This document shows, in pieces, positions 1-8,613 of a DNA stretch of 52,471 bases. This DNA is from Ruminococcus sp. Lineage in GTDB: Bacteria; Bacillota; Clostridia; Oscillospirales; Ruminococcaceae. The stretch lies in assembly GCA_017460665.1 (NCBI GenBank), contig JAFUAO010000003.1:1-52471 (forward strand), written 5' to 3'. The stretch's first letter is position 1. Each line of letters opens with the position of its first letter. A program made the position numbers and the translations under genes. The notes below the pieces were generated by a model that did not search any database, was not told the origin of the DNA, and saw only the letters and a list, made by a program, of their open reading frames with translations.

Positions 1-645
1 GGCTCCGCTAAGATCACCTATCAGGGCGTCGAGATCGACCTTGGGAAGAAGTGGGAGCGGCTGACCATGATCGAGGCCGTGAAGAAGTACGCCGGCGTGG
101 ACTACAATGACTGGGCCGACGACGCTGCTGCAAGAGCCTGCGCCAAGGAGAAGGGCGTCGAGGTGGAGGAGGGCGGCTCAGCCACCAAGGGCCACGTTCT
201 CATCGCCTTCTTCGATGCCTTCGTCGAGGATAAGCTGGTACAGCCCACTATCATCTACGATTACCCTGTGGAGAACTCTCCCCTTGCTAAGAGAAAGCCC
301 ACAGATCCGGCCTTTACCGAGCGTTTTGAGTACTTCATCTACTGCCGTGAGATGGGCAATGCCTTCTCTGAGCTGAACGATCCTATCGACCAGAAGGAGC
401 GCTTCGTAAAGCAGGTGGAGGCTAAGCGTGCTCAGGGCGCTAATGCCGAGGTGGACGAGGACTTCGTTACTGCTCTGGAGTACGGTCTGCCGCCTACGGG
501 CGGTCTGGGCTTCGGTCTGGACAGACTGGTGATGCTCCTGACAGACAGCGCTTCGATCCGTGACGTGCTGCTCTTCCCGACGATGAAGCCGATCCCTGCC
601 AACAGCGGCCGTCCTGCAAAGGAAGAGACTGCTGAAGAAGAGTAA
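1..645 (+). CDS. lysS: Lysyl-tRNA synthetase, C-terminal part (runs off the left edge)
   Basis: Class II lysyl-tRNA synthetase, which charges tRNA-Lys in the cytoplasm. The reading frame is open from base 1, so the start lies outside the window and about 214 residues are visible. The diagnostic part is class II motif 3 near the C-terminus ([15 protein letters not shown]), preceded by the SELNDPIDQ segment typical of the bacterial enzyme and followed by the usual IRDVLLFP ending. The tail after that is short and acidic (KEETAEEE). No second gene follows closely on this strand; a hairpin-rich intergenic element begins about 50 bp downstream and probably acts as the terminator. Confidence 0.95.
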   Translation, partial: GSAKITYQGVEIDLGKKWERLTMIEAVKKYAGVDYNDWADDAAARACAKEKGVEVEEGGSATKGHVLIAFFDAFVEDKLVQPTIIYDYPVENSPLAKRKPTDPAFTERFEYFIYCREMGNAFSELNDPIDQKERFVKQVEAKRAQGANAEVDEDFVTALEYGLPPTGGLGFGLDRLVMLLTDSASIRDVLLFPTMKPIPANSGRPAKEETAEEE

Positions 646-696
646 GCCTTCGTTGCCGCTGAGCGGCCAAGGCAAGCATAATTTTAAGGCATACAA

Positions 697-858
697 GGGG
701 ACGCCTTCTCTTACAAGGCGTCCCCTCTTGAAAAACAGTCCCCCGGACTGTTTTTCAATTCACCCCTTGCGAGGCGCTTCAAGCCAATGCAGGGCTCTGC
801 CCTGCACCCGCCAGAGGCTCTGCCTCTGGACTCCGGCAGGGAGCGAGCGGCTCCCTGC
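697..858. repeat. Intergenic modular hairpin element, copy 1
   Basis: A string of perfect or near-perfect hairpins fills the gap between lysS and the next gene: 697-725 (GGGGACGCCTT arm), 730-755 (AAAACAGTCC arm), 789-805 (GCAGGG arm), 811-829 (CCAGAGG arm) and 836-858 (GCAGGGAG arm). The block 762-783 (CACCCCTTGCGAGGCGCTT) is unpaired spacer. The same elements recur in reverse orientation at 37775-37934 upstream of another gene. No coding potential is convincing. It may be a dispersed repeat, a processed RNA or a terminator array. Confidence 0.8.
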
Positions 859-944
859 ACCCCGCAATTATTGTTTCAAAAAACTTACTTATCATGCAGA
901 TCCGGGCGGACGACCTGTCCGCCCCTTTTCTTTCCGGAGGTAAT

Positions 945-1853
945 ATGAAGGATAAGGACACTAAAAACCAGCTCGACGCCCCTCAGGACGAGGACAAGCT
1001 GCATATCTCCAAAAGCGTCTTCCAGACCACAAGGGAGATGCAGCAGCAGCGCCTCGAGGAGCAGCAGCGCCAGCAGGAGGAGCTCCAGAAAAAGCTGGCC
1101 GAGCGTGAGCGCCGTGCAAGAGAGGCCCGTGACCGCCGCCTGGAAGAGGAGCGCAAGGAGCTGATCCGCCTAAAGCAGGGCCTCATCGAGGAGAGCGAGA
1201 CGATCCACGAGGAGCCCGAGGAAGAGATAAAGCTGGGCTTTTTCAAAAGGATCGGCAACTTCTTCTACCACAACAAATGGTGGCTGGGGATCGGCGTTTT
1301 CTGCGTGCTGGTGGCGTCCTTCCTGATATACAGCCTGGTCACCAAGCCAAGGCCTGACATGATCGTGCTGGTCATCGGCGAGGACCAAAGCGTCGGGAGC
1401 TCAGACATCGACCGATATTTCGAGGAGTTCTGCCCCGACAACAACGGCAACGGCAAGAAGCTGGTCTCGGTCTACTATATGCCCTACTCCGACAGCCCTC
1501 AGCAGAACTACGCAAACGGGGTCGATACAAAGCTGACCGCCGAGCTGCAATCTGCTGACTCGGTAGTCGTGATCGGCAACCAAAAGGCCGAGGAGCTGTT
1601 CAAAGAAAACAACATCTTCATAGACCTCGCCGAACGCTATCCGAATGACGATCACGTCAGCGGCTGGAAGTATATGCTGGAGGACACTCCCTTCGGCCAG
1701 CGCACAGGCATCGACAGCGGACACCTTGAGGGCTGGTTCCTGGCTGTCAGGAGGCCTCAGGACCTGATGTACTCCGACACCGACGATATGCAGAAGACCT
1801 TCGACCGGGACATCGTGGTGGTGGACGCAGTTATCGCTGACCTGAACAAATGA
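945..1853 (+). CDS. Single-pass membrane protein with charged coiled-coil N-terminus, unknown function
   Basis: I do not recognise the family. The 302-residue protein starts at an ATG preceded by TCCGGAGG; an upstream in-frame ATG at 894 lacks a ribosome site. Residues about 30-80 are almost entirely Q, E, R and K and should form a long coiled coil. One transmembrane helix spans about 112-132, beginning with the WWLGIGVF segment, and the remaining 170 residues should lie outside the cell. The outer part contains a hydrophobic beta/alpha pattern (MIVLVIGED, SVVVIGNQKAEELF), so it may be a small ligand-binding or tetherin-like domain. It stands alone, with a terminator 70 bp downstream. Confidence 0.75.
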   Translation: MKDKDTKNQLDAPQDEDKLHISKSVFQTTREMQQQRLEEQQRQQEELQKKLAERERRAREARDRRLEEERKELIRLKQGLIEESETIHEEPEEEIKLGFFKRIGNFFYHNKWWLGIGVFCVLVASFLIYSLVTKPRPDMIVLVIGEDQSVGSSDIDRYFEEFCPDNNGNGKKLVSVYYMPYSDSPQQNYANGVDTKLTAELQSADSVVVIGNQKAEELFKENNIFIDLAERYPNDDHVSGWKYMLEDTPFGQRTGIDSGHLEGWFLAVRRPQDLMYSDTDDMQKTFDRDIVVVDAVIADLNK

Positions 1854-1921
1854 TAGACCGGCTATCGTCTAAACTAACACACTAAAGCACGATAGTCCAC
1901 ATCGGTTTGTGCATAAAATAG

Positions 1922-1949
1922 AAAGACGACCCATCGGGCCGTCTTTTTT
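1922..1949. terminator. Bidirectional intrinsic terminator
   Basis: A hairpin with AAAGACG and CGTCTTT arms and GGG/CCC inner pairing, with a T-run on both strands, lies between the convergent genes ending at 1853 and 1951. Confidence 0.8.
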
Positions 1950-1950
1950 C

Positions 1951-2184
1951 TTATTCAAATGAGTCCAGATCGATCTCGGCGATGATGTCTCTCAGCGCCG
2001 CAAGCTCGTCTGCAGTAAGGGTAACGCCCTTGCCCATCCTTGAATGATCCGGGGACCACTCACGAAGGTCGTACTTGGGCTCGTGCTCGTTCCAGCTCAC
2101 CATGTTCAGCTCCTTGGTCCAGCCCTTTGCGTTCTCAGAGAGGACCCCCAGCTTTTCTGTGATCTCGTATTTCAGCTCTGCCAT
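1951..2184 (-). CDS. YdbC/PC4-like single-stranded DNA-binding protein
   Basis: This 77-residue protein has the full pattern of the bacterial PC4-like family represented by Lactococcus YdbC: LSENAKGWTKELN near the start, then WNEHEPKYDLREWSPDH and MGKGVTLTADE before a C-terminal helix. Family members form a dimer with a curved beta sheet that binds single-stranded DNA. Their role in bacteria is not settled; replication or transcription support is the usual suggestion. The ATG has an A/G-rich ribosome site upstream on the minus strand (AAAAGGAGA). It is monocistronic, with a shared terminator downstream. Confidence 0.88.
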   Translation of the reverse strand: MAELKYEITEKLGVLSENAKGWTKELNMVSWNEHEPKYDLREWSPDHSRMGKGVTLTADELAALRDIIAEIDLDSFE

Positions 2185-2272
2185 AATGAAATCTCCTTTT
2201 CTTTTTTTCTGCCCGTTCGGGCTATATCTATTTTACCACAAAGCTGAGCTTTTGTCCAGTACCTGCCGAAAA

Positions 2273-2575
2273 TTATATTGAGATGCACAGATAGTCGAGG
2301 GCCTTGCTGTAGAGCTGGCGTGGACCGGAGCGACTGGTTATGAGCATTTCCGCAAAGTCGACGGCGTCCTCGATGTTCCGGGAGAAATCGGGGATGATCT
2401 CGGTCTCGCCGGACTCCATGTCCTCGGCCTCGATCCCGTAGACCGCCGTATCCTCGCCGAACCACTTCATTCGCCCGGCGATCACTCGGTAGGACACCTT
2501 GTTCGCTCCGCAGACCTCCATATAGACGGTCCTGCCGCTGATCTCCTTTCTGCTTTTTCTGATCATTCCGAACAT
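2273..2575 (-). CDS. Small conserved hypothetical protein, DUF6514-like
   Basis: A protein of about 100 residues with no signal peptide or membrane segment. The pattern YRVIAG...YGIEAED...DFSRNIEDAVDFAEML resembles the small clostridial DUF6514 family; I am not certain of the match, and the function of that family is unknown. Two ATGs are possible. The one at 2581 lies only 2 bases from the AAAGGAGG ribosome site, while the in-frame ATG at 2575 has a normal 8-base spacing, so 2575 is preferred. It sits between two other minus-strand genes but is separated from both by more than 80 bp. Confidence 0.65.
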   Translation of the reverse strand: MFGMIRKSRKEISGRTVYMEVCGANKVSYRVIAGRMKWFGEDTAVYGIEAEDMESGETEIIPDFSRNIEDAVDFAEMLITSRSGPRQLYSKALDYLCISI

Positions 2576-2708
2576 GACCATTGCCTCCTTTCGCTGTTCT
2601 GACCTAATTATACCACAGCTCAGGCTGTCTGGGAACGGGTCTTTTTTGCTGTCTCAGGGGAGCTTTCGGCAGATGAGGTCGAAAAAAGAGAGGCCGCCTC
2701 ATCAAGGC

Positions 2709-2746
2709 GAAAAAAAGCTCCTAAGGAACAGATCCTTAGGAGCTTT
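2709..2746 (-). terminator. Intrinsic terminator of the zinc-ribbon protein gene
   Basis: Perfect 14-bp stem (AAAGCTCCTAAGGA and its complement, loop ACAGA) followed on the minus strand by a T-run, just after the stop codon at 2759. Confidence 0.9.
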
Positions 2747-2758
2747 CGCTGTTATCGA

Positions 2759-3850
2759 TCAGAAATCAAAGTCATATGCGTCAAAACCGAAGATGTCCGC
2801 CTTGGAGATCAGCTTCGTCAGCTTCCTTCCGCAGGCCTCGAATGCATCTGCGAAGTCCTCGCCGATGACTGTCAGGTCATCCTCGTCCATGTAGAGCACC
2901 CAGCCGTCATCCAGCTTCACTGAGTAAACGTCGAACTTGGAGGTCTCCTCCTCGTCCTTGCCCTTAACGGTCAGCTCCACCTTCAGCTTGTAGGCCTTCT
3001 TTACCTCCTGGTCAGAGCCCTTGTACTGCTTCTTCAGTGTGCGGAGCTCCTTCTTGCTGGCCTTCTCCTTGTCAGTGATCTTGTAGGTCACCTTCAGGTG
3101 CTTGCCGAAATACTCGTCCTCCAGCACCTCAGTTGCGTCGTCGAGAAGATCGTCGAACTGGTCGATGATGTCGTCGTAGTCCTCGTCGGCGTCCTCAGCC
3201 TCGTCCTTGAGCTCGTCGATCTGGTCGTCGGTGAAAACGGCCTCCATAATGAGCTGAGAGTCGGCCTTGTTGATGCCCTTGACGGCCTTTTTCAGAGGAG
3301 TCTTGTAGCCGCCTCCGAAAAGCGAAGCCAGAAGAGCTATCAGCAGGATAAGGATCACGATAGCAGCTCCAACAAGAGCGATGCCCTTCTTGAAAGCGGA
3401 TCCATCGGGAGCAGCCTCAGCAGCGGCGTCTCCGGTGTGGCTCATAGAGCCGGAATAAGCAGGAGCCTCGGGCTTGGGAGCCTCAGCAGGCTTTCCGAAG
3501 TCCTTTGCGCTGTCGGGGATCCCCACGATAGCAGGCTCCGGAGCGTCATTTTCAAGGGCTTCCTTCACATTTTCAGCAGCGTCCTTAGCGGCGTCGGCTG
3601 CATTCTCTACAGTGTCCTTAGCGGCGTCGGCTGCATTCTCTACAGTGTCCTTTACGGACTCGACTGCGTTCTCAGCAGCGTCCTTTGCGGACTCAACTGC
3701 GTTCTCTACAGTGTCCTTAGCGGCGTCAACTGCGTTCTCAGCAGTCTCCTTTACCTCCTCAGCAGCCTTTTTAGCCTCAGCTACAGCTTCCTCACAGGTG
3801 CAGAGTTCCCCGTCCTCCAGCTTGTTACCGCAAAACTTACAAAATGGCAT
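2759..3850 (-). CDS. Zinc-ribbon membrane protein with LEA-like 11-residue repeats
   Basis: 363 residues in three parts. Residues 1-20 form a zinc ribbon (CKFCGNK...CTCE). Residues about 22-100 are roughly seven alanine/acidic 11-residue repeats of the type AAKDTVENAVES, like late-embryogenesis-abundant or apolipoprotein-like amphipathic helices. A proline/alanine linker follows, then one membrane helix (about 153-177, ALVGAAIVILILLIALLASLF) and a soluble, very acidic C-terminal domain that includes a YKITDKEKASKKELR segment. The topology suggests a cytoplasmic zinc ribbon and repeat region with an extracellular C-terminal domain. The function is unknown. The ATG has an AGGAGGT-like site (ATGGAGGTC) upstream. 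Confidence 0.75.
   Translation of the reverse strand: MPFCKFCGNKLEDGELCTCEEAVAEAKKAAEEVKETAENAVDAAKDTVENAVESAKDAAENAVESVKDTVENAADAAKDTVENAADAAKDAAENVKEALENDAPEPAIVGIPDSAKDFGKPAEAPKPEAPAYSGSMSHTGDAAAEAAPDGSAFKKGIALVGAAIVILILLIALLASLFGGGYKTPLKKAVKGINKADSQLIMEAVFTDDQIDELKDEAEDADEDYDDIIDQFDDLLDDATEVLEDEYFGKHLKVTYKITDKEKASKKELRTLKKQYKGSDQEVKKAYKLKVELTVKGKDEEETSKFDVYSVKLDDGWVLYMDEDDLTVIGEDFADAFEACGRKLTKLISKADIFGFDAYDFDF
3560..3740. repeat. 33-bp coding tandem repeats
   Basis: The DNA for the LEA-like region is itself repetitive. The unit GGCGTCGGCTGCATTCTC plus its continuation recurs exactly twice at about 3594-3659, and degenerate copies continue to 3740. The unit is 33 bp (11 codons), so copy-number change would keep the frame. 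Confidence 0.85.
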
Positions 3851-3917
3851 AACATGACCTCCATATCATTATTTTTCTCAATTATATCACTTTACTATAA
3901 AAAAGTCAAGGGGCAGT

Positions 3918-4610
3918 TCAGTCAAGATCGCTGATCTCCATGAAAAGCCTCTGCATTTGCAGGTCAGTCTCGGCGATACGCTCGGCGCACTCCCTCAGCT
4001 CCTCGGAGATCTCAGGGGTCAGCGCAGCGGACTGCTTGTATCTTAGCTGGTGCTCAAGACTGGCCCAAAAGTCCATGGCCATGGTGCGGATCTGGACCTC
4101 CACCGGGGCGTACTTCTTCTGTGAGGACAGGTACACCGGCACGTTGAGGATCAGGTGATAGCTCCGGTAGCCGCTGGGCTTGGGGTTTTTGATGTAGTCC
4201 TTCTGCTTCAGCACAACGTAGTCGTCACGGCGGCTGAGCAGGTCCACGACCTGATAGATGTCGCTGATGTAGCAGCAGGTCACCCTGATCCCGGCCATGT
4301 CCAGAAGGTTCTTCTGTGCGGCCTCCGGCGTCAGGGGGAGCCCCTTCTTCTGGAGCTTTCCGATGATCGACTCCGGAGATTTCAGACGGCTCTCGATGTT
4401 GTGGATCGGGTTGCGCTGGAACTTCACGCTGAATTCGCTGTCGATTATGCTCAGGTGGGTCTTGACCACCTCGATAGCGGACTGGTACAGATGCTGGAGC
4501 TGCAAGAACTCCATAAATACGGAGGCGAACCTCTCCCGCATATCCTGATCTGAATTGTAGAGCGCCGGCAGGTTTTCGATAGTGTCGATGTAGAATTCCT
4601 TTTCGCTCAT
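3918..4610 (-). CDS. relQ: Small alarmone synthetase, RelQ/YjbM type
   Basis: This protein makes (p)ppGpp by transferring pyrophosphate from ATP to GDP or GTP. At 230 residues it matches the small synthetase class: one synthetase domain, with no HD hydrolase and no TGS/ACT tail. Visible motifs are ESRLKSPESIIGKLQKKG, DMAGIRVTCCY (metal and substrate binding), KDYIKNPKPSGYRSYHL (G-loop) and EVQIRTMAMDFWASLEHQLRYK. The C-terminal helix (ELRECAERIAETDLQMQRLF) is the tetramerisation element in the family. The ATG has a GGGGAGAT ribosome site. It is monocistronic with its own promoter. Confidence 0.93.
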   Translation of the reverse strand: MSEKEFYIDTIENLPALYNSDQDMRERFASVFMEFLQLQHLYQSAIEVVKTHLSIIDSEFSVKFQRNPIHNIESRLKSPESIIGKLQKKGLPLTPEAAQKNLLDMAGIRVTCCYISDIYQVVDLLSRRDDYVVLKQKDYIKNPKPSGYRSYHLILNVPVYLSSQKKYAPVEVQIRTMAMDFWASLEHQLRYKQSAALTPEISEELRECAERIAETDLQMQRLFMEISDLD

Positions 4611-4658
4611 AAAGATCTCCCCTTTATCATGAGTTGAGGCAGAGCCTCATTTTGGACC

Positions 4659-4687
4659 ATTATAGCACGGTCCCGGATCGTGTATAT
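4659..4687 (-). promoter_or_regulatory. Probable relQ promoter
   Basis: Minus-strand TATAAT at 4659-4664 preceded by TGC. The -35 region 17 bp away (ATATAC) is weak. A small GAGGC/GCCTC hairpin (4633-4647) lies in the leader. Confidence 0.5.
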
Positions 4688-4704
4688 GTGAGTGATGTGA
4701 AATT

Positions 4705-7512
4705 TCAGTGAAACTCTTCAAGGCCCTGCTGGGACAGGGTCAGCTCTCTGTCCGGTGCGAATTTTTCCGATGCAGCATACCTGAGCAGTCCCCTTGCAAA
4801 GGCCTGTACCTCGGGGAGCTCCAGGATCTCGTCCAGCCTTGCCGTGCAGACCAGCAAGCTGCCCTTCCCAACTCTCGCCTCCCAAAGGAGCCCCAGACGG
4901 TGACAGCGCTGGAAGTTGTCGATCATCTGGACGATCGGGCGGAAACCGGCAGGAGCCTCGTCCATGACCGCAAGGCTGGAATGGGTGACTATCTGATACC
5001 ACTGAGGGGTGGTGAAAAAGTCGCTGAAAAAGCCCTCCAAGGCCGGGTGGCCCTCCTGGATCAGCAGGCCCATAGTGCCGGCAGGGAGCTCTCTGCCCAT
5101 GCTCTCGGAGATCGTGCTGAACATGGGGTAATTCCAAAAATCCGCACAGTAAAAGCCCGGAACAGCGCAGGGGAGCTCCCTCGGGAGGAAGAGCACACGG
5201 CCTCCGGCATCAAGAGCAGCCTTGGCCTCTTCAAGGTCAGATGTCACGGTCACGCCCTCCGCACACAGCCGGAGATCCTTCTCCGCCGCCGGGAAGGACC
5301 AGAGGCGGTAGCTGTTCTCAGTGAAGGTGGGCAGGAGGTCACCCTGCGGACGAACTCCCTCGGCCCGCAATTTCAGCGAAAATTCGCCTGTTTTTGGAGC
5401 CTTGAAGGTGATCTGGCCGATCCTTCCAAGGCCGGTAAAGCCCTCAGGCACGGCCAGCTCGCCGGACTCCTCGCCGGCGCTCCAACAGATCCTTTTCCCG
5501 AAAAGGGGCTCAGGCCGGCTATACCGCATGAGCACGGGCACGGTGACGGTCTGCCCCTCGGTGAGGACGAAGCTGTCAAGCTCCGCTAAGATCACGGCGT
5601 CGGAGCATGAGCCCAGCCATTTCTCCCGGAGGCCGAACCTTGAAACGAAGGTCTTTTCCTCCATGAGGGAGTTGAGCATACCCACGAGAGCGATGCCCTG
5701 GCCGGGAAAGTCCTGTAGGTCGAGGAGCTGAAAACCGGCTATATTTCGGGCTCTCATGGCCGCCTCCAGCTCCAATTTATAGCAGGAGAAGGCGTGGAGG
5801 CCGGAGGCTGTGTGGAGCTTCTGCGCCAGCTCTGACATACCCTTCCGCTCGAGAGTTTCACGGGCGATCTCAAGAGCACGAGGCTTCAGCGGACCGGTGA
5901 AGCGTGGGATCTCGTCAAAGTCCGGGAAAGAGCAATATTGTCCTATCTCGTGGGTAACGATCGGCTTCGTGGGGACAAGGCCTCCCCCGGAATGAGTTGC
6001 CCTGACACGCTTCACGCCGGTGCCGAACTGGATCTGGATGAACTCCTCACCGCCGTCGGAGCTGCCGCTCATTTCCTCCGGGAAGATCACCTTATCGTAG
6101 GAATGGGCCGTGTTTGGCTGCTCAGTCTGGACGAAGCCAAAGGGCTTGTCGCAGGCCGCATAGGAGCCCCGAATCAAGCGGTCCCTGCTGAGTCGCACGC
6201 CGGAGAAAAAGTCGTCCTCCGGCCGAATATTCGGATAAAACTGGAAGTTGTTGCTGCCCTGTGTATAGAGGTGGCGTGGGTCCTGGGAGCGGAACATCTC
6301 CAGGATCTGGCCCATGCGCTCAGGGCTCCCCCAGAGCTCGTTGCCCAGGGACATCATCACGAACGAGGGGTGGCTGCCGAAGCATTTCAGGATCCGCAGG
6401 CCCTCCGAGATCAGGAAGGACTGCTCCTCCTCGTCGAAGCCCTCCTCGCCGGGCGCCGCAAGGGTCCCCCAAAATGGCAGCTCCGGCTGCATGAAGATCC
6501 CCAGCATATCCGCCGCCGTGAATGCGGCCTCCGGCGGACAGCAGGTGTGGAAGCGGACGTGGTCCAAGCCCCAGTATTTCGCCTTTTGCAGGTACTCGTA
6601 CCACTCCTCCACAGTGGTGGGAGCGGCTCCCGTCAGCGGAAAGACCAGCCCGTCGTGGCGGCCCCGGGGCTGCACCGGACGGCCGTTCAGAAGGAAGTCC
6701 ATGCCCCTTGCCCGGAAGTCCCGGAGACCGAAGGTCACCGTTTCGATGTCGGCGCTTCCGGCCAGAGCCGCCTTCAGAGTGTAGGTCACGGGAGAGTGCT
6801 CACTCCAGAGAGAGGCCTCCTCCCCCAGCTCGATGACGGCCTCCGGCAGCTCCGCCGATACCGTGAGATCCTGCGTATCTACGGGCTTTCCGTCACTTGA
6901 GCAGCCCCAGACCGAGATCTGTGCTTCGCTGAGGCCTTCCAGTTCGAACCTGAGCCGCACACTGCGGCCCTCCGCATCGGGATAGGCCTGGATCCCGGCG
7001 ATACGCTGCTTTCCGGAGATCCTCAGGGAGATCTCGCCGGTGACGCCGTTCCAGTTGGACTGGGTGTCCTGAGAGGTCATGTGGCCGCCCTTCGTGGGGT
7101 AGCCGGTGTTGCTGACCAGCAGGCAGAGCTCCGCCTTCCCCTGAGCAATATAATCCGAAATATCGTAAATGTGAGGCGTGCAGAGGCTGTCGAAGCTCCC
7201 CACGAGCCTCCCGTTGACCCAGAGCCTGGTCATCCTAGTGCGCTCAAGGAACAGCTCCGCACGGCAGTCCGCCGGGAGCTCCCCCAGATCCACGGTCTTA
7301 TAGTACCAAGCCCAGCCCTCGAAGGCGTAGCTGTCGGTGAGGAAGCCCTCCTCACGGCGGGTGTTGGGCGAGCCCTTCCTCTGTGCAGAGGTGGTGGACG
7401 GAAGAGGGATCCGGTCCTCCGGGGGGATCTCCCAGAAACGGCCGCTGACGCCCTGCATAGCCTCGTCTGCACGGAAGCCCCAACTGCCGGAAAGATCTGT
7501 TTTGCTGATCAT
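4705..7512 (-). CDS. Glycoside hydrolase family 2 enzyme (beta-galactosidase/beta-glucuronidase-like)
   Basis: A cytoplasmic 935-residue enzyme with no signal peptide. The N-terminal 170 residues are the GH2 sugar-binding jelly roll (WYYKTVDLGELPADCRAELFLERT, VNGRLVGSFDSLCTPHIYDISDYI), followed by an immunoglobulin-like domain and the TIM barrel starting at DFLLNGRPVQPRGRHDG. The acid/base glutamate is in SLGNELWG, and the likely nucleophile is the glutamate of THEIGQY. A further 300 residues after the barrel form extra beta domains. The substrate is not evident; the divergent barrel argues against a classical LacZ. It probably acts on imported oligosaccharides released by the dockerin enzymes. 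The start is the ATG at 7512 (AGGAG upstream); a TTG just before it is less likely. Confidence 0.85.
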   Translation of the reverse strand: MISKTDLSGSWGFRADEAMQGVSGRFWEIPPEDRIPLPSTTSAQRKGSPNTRREEGFLTDSYAFEGWAWYYKTVDLGELPADCRAELFLERTRMTRLWVNGRLVGSFDSLCTPHIYDISDYIAQGKAELCLLVSNTGYPTKGGHMTSQDTQSNWNGVTGEISLRISGKQRIAGIQAYPDAEGRSVRLRFELEGLSEAQISVWGCSSDGKPVDTQDLTVSAELPEAVIELGEEASLWSEHSPVTYTLKAALAGSADIETVTFGLRDFRARGMDFLLNGRPVQPRGRHDGLVFPLTGAAPTTVEEWYEYLQKAKYWGLDHVRFHTCCPPEAAFTAADMLGIFMQPELPFWGTLAAPGEEGFDEEEQSFLISEGLRILKCFGSHPSFVMMSLGNELWGSPERMGQILEMFRSQDPRHLYTQGSNNFQFYPNIRPEDDFFSGVRLSRDRLIRGSYAACDKPFGFVQTEQPNTAHSYDKVIFPEEMSGSSDGGEEFIQIQFGTGVKRVRATHSGGGLVPTKPIVTHEIGQYCSFPDFDEIPRFTGPLKPRALEIARETLERKGMSELAQKLHTASGLHAFSCYKLELEAAMRARNIAGFQLLDLQDFPGQGIALVGMLNSLMEEKTFVSRFGLREKWLGSCSDAVILAELDSFVLTEGQTVTVPVLMRYSRPEPLFGKRICWSAGEESGELAVPEGFTGLGRIGQITFKAPKTGEFSLKLRAEGVRPQGDLLPTFTENSYRLWSFPAAEKDLRLCAEGVTVTSDLEEAKAALDAGGRVLFLPRELPCAVPGFYCADFWNYPMFSTISESMGRELPAGTMGLLIQEGHPALEGFFSDFFTTPQWYQIVTHSSLAVMDEAPAGFRPIVQMIDNFQRCHRLGLLWEARVGKGSLLVCTARLDEILELPEVQAFARGLLRYAASEKFAPDRELTLSQQGLEEFH

Positions 7513-7564
7513 CAAAAAACTCCTGTCTGACCTGCGGAAGGCTCCGCAAAGGCCTATATTTCGC

Positions 7565-8518
7565 TTATTTCAGTGCTTCTATCAGCTTCTTTGCAGCCTC
7601 GGCATACTTGCCGGCAGAAGCGCTCTTGTCGGCCTCGGTCTTGGCCTTGTCGAGCTCTGAGGGGAGCTCGCCGCCGGAGACCACCGCCGTGCTCTTGGAC
7701 TGAGCGTCCAGCATTATCATAGTGCCATTGCCCTCGCCGAAACGCCGCTCCAGATAGCTCCGGGCGATGTCCTCGTTGGGAGTGCCGGTGCCGTTGGAGG
7801 TCGCAAGGACAGCCACGTCGCCTCCACAGCTCTCCAGCTCGCTTTCCAGCTCTGCCACCTCCTCGGCAGTCAGCAGGCCGCCGTTGTCGAATACCAGCTC
7901 AGGGCAGAGCTCCCCCAGCTGCATCAGCCGGAGCACTGCCGAGCGGTAGTCCCCGGAAACTATGTCCTTAGTTGCCCAGAAAAAGGCCGAATTTACCGTA
8001 TCGTCGTCCACGAATACCGCACAGCTGCCTGACCGGAAGAGGTAGTCGCTGCCGGAATCCTCGTTGATGACCAGGAGAAGTCCGCTGCCTCTGCCTTCGT
8101 AGAGGGTGTCGTAGGCATCGGCTGCGTAGTCGTAGACCGACTTGCCGCCCAGACTTTTCGCCGTCAACACGGCGGCATTGATCAGGTAATTCTTGTAGAG
8201 GTGGCTGGCGTAGTCGTTGCAGGCGGAGAAGTCCTCGCTGCTGAGCACGTCGGCGTTGTCGTAGACGTAGGTACCCTCCGCAGGCTCCAGATCATCCACC
8301 TGCGGGAGACTTTCCGTCACCGGAGGGATCTCCTCCGAGCTCTCCTCATCGCTAAGGCTCATATCAGAGGAGCCCTGTCCGCCGCCGTCCTCGGAGGACT
8401 CAGGGGAGCTCTCAGAGCTGACAAAGCTCTCCGCCGGCTTTTCCCCACAGCCAGCCAAAAACAGGCCGGCAGCAAGGCTCAGGGCTATCAAAAATGAAAA
8501 TTTTCTCAAAAAGATCAT
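7565..8518 (-). CDS. TPM-domain lipoprotein
   Basis: The 317-residue protein begins with a lipoprotein signal peptide ending in the lipobox LAGC, followed by a long Ser/Glu/Asp-rich linker (about 30-75). Residues about 78-200 fit the TPM domain (TLP18.3/Psb32/MOLO-1), with TYVYDNADVLSSEDF at its start and GSGLLLVINEDSG in the middle. In this family the domain is followed in larger proteins by a membrane helix, but here none follows. The C-terminal region appears to carry a second, degenerate TPM-like segment (GGLLTAEEVAELE, GDVAVLATSNGTG). Some TPM proteins have weak acid phosphatase activity; the role here is unknown. It is divergent from the glycosylase gene, with overlapping promoter space. 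Confidence 0.75.
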   Translation of the reverse strand: MIFLRKFSFLIALSLAAGLFLAGCGEKPAESFVSSESSPESSEDGGGQGSSDMSLSDEESSEEIPPVTESLPQVDDLEPAEGTYVYDNADVLSSEDFSACNDYASHLYKNYLINAAVLTAKSLGGKSVYDYAADAYDTLYEGRGSGLLLVINEDSGSDYLFRSGSCAVFVDDDTVNSAFFWATKDIVSGDYRSAVLRLMQLGELCPELVFDNGGLLTAEEVAELESELESCGGDVAVLATSNGTGTPNEDIARSYLERRFGEGNGTMIMLDAQSKSTAVVSGGELPSELDKAKTEADKSASAGKYAEAAKKLIEALK

Positions 8519-8528
8519 TCCTTACCAC

Positions 8529-8557
8529 TTGTAATACTCCTTTTATTTTAGTATAAT
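8529..8557 (+). promoter_or_regulatory. Promoter of the DNA glycosylase gene
   Basis: TTGTAA (8529-8534), 17-bp spacer, TATAAT (8552-8557). A possible divergent -10 (TATACT) on the minus strand for the lipoprotein gene overlaps it. Confidence 0.7.
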
Positions 8558-8613
8558 TTAATAGAAAAATCAAGTGCCTGAGCGCATTTGATCAAAATTT
8601 TCAAGGAGGAACT

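Noticed and set aside
178-696. Long open frame on the minus strand opposite lysS
   Set aside because: Shadow of lysS in a GC-rich gene; no ribosome site and no family pattern.
653-943. Open frame across the lysS downstream region
   Set aside because: It reads through a string of inverted repeats that recurs elsewhere in the genome; not coding.
3098-3934. Long plus-strand frame opposite the LEA-like protein
   Set aside because: Produced by the repetitive alanine/glutamate codons on the other strand; leucine/serine repeats are the mirror image.
5938-6900. 320-codon plus-strand frame opposite the GH2 gene
   Set aside because: No start signal or domain; the minus strand has clear GH2 catalytic motifs.
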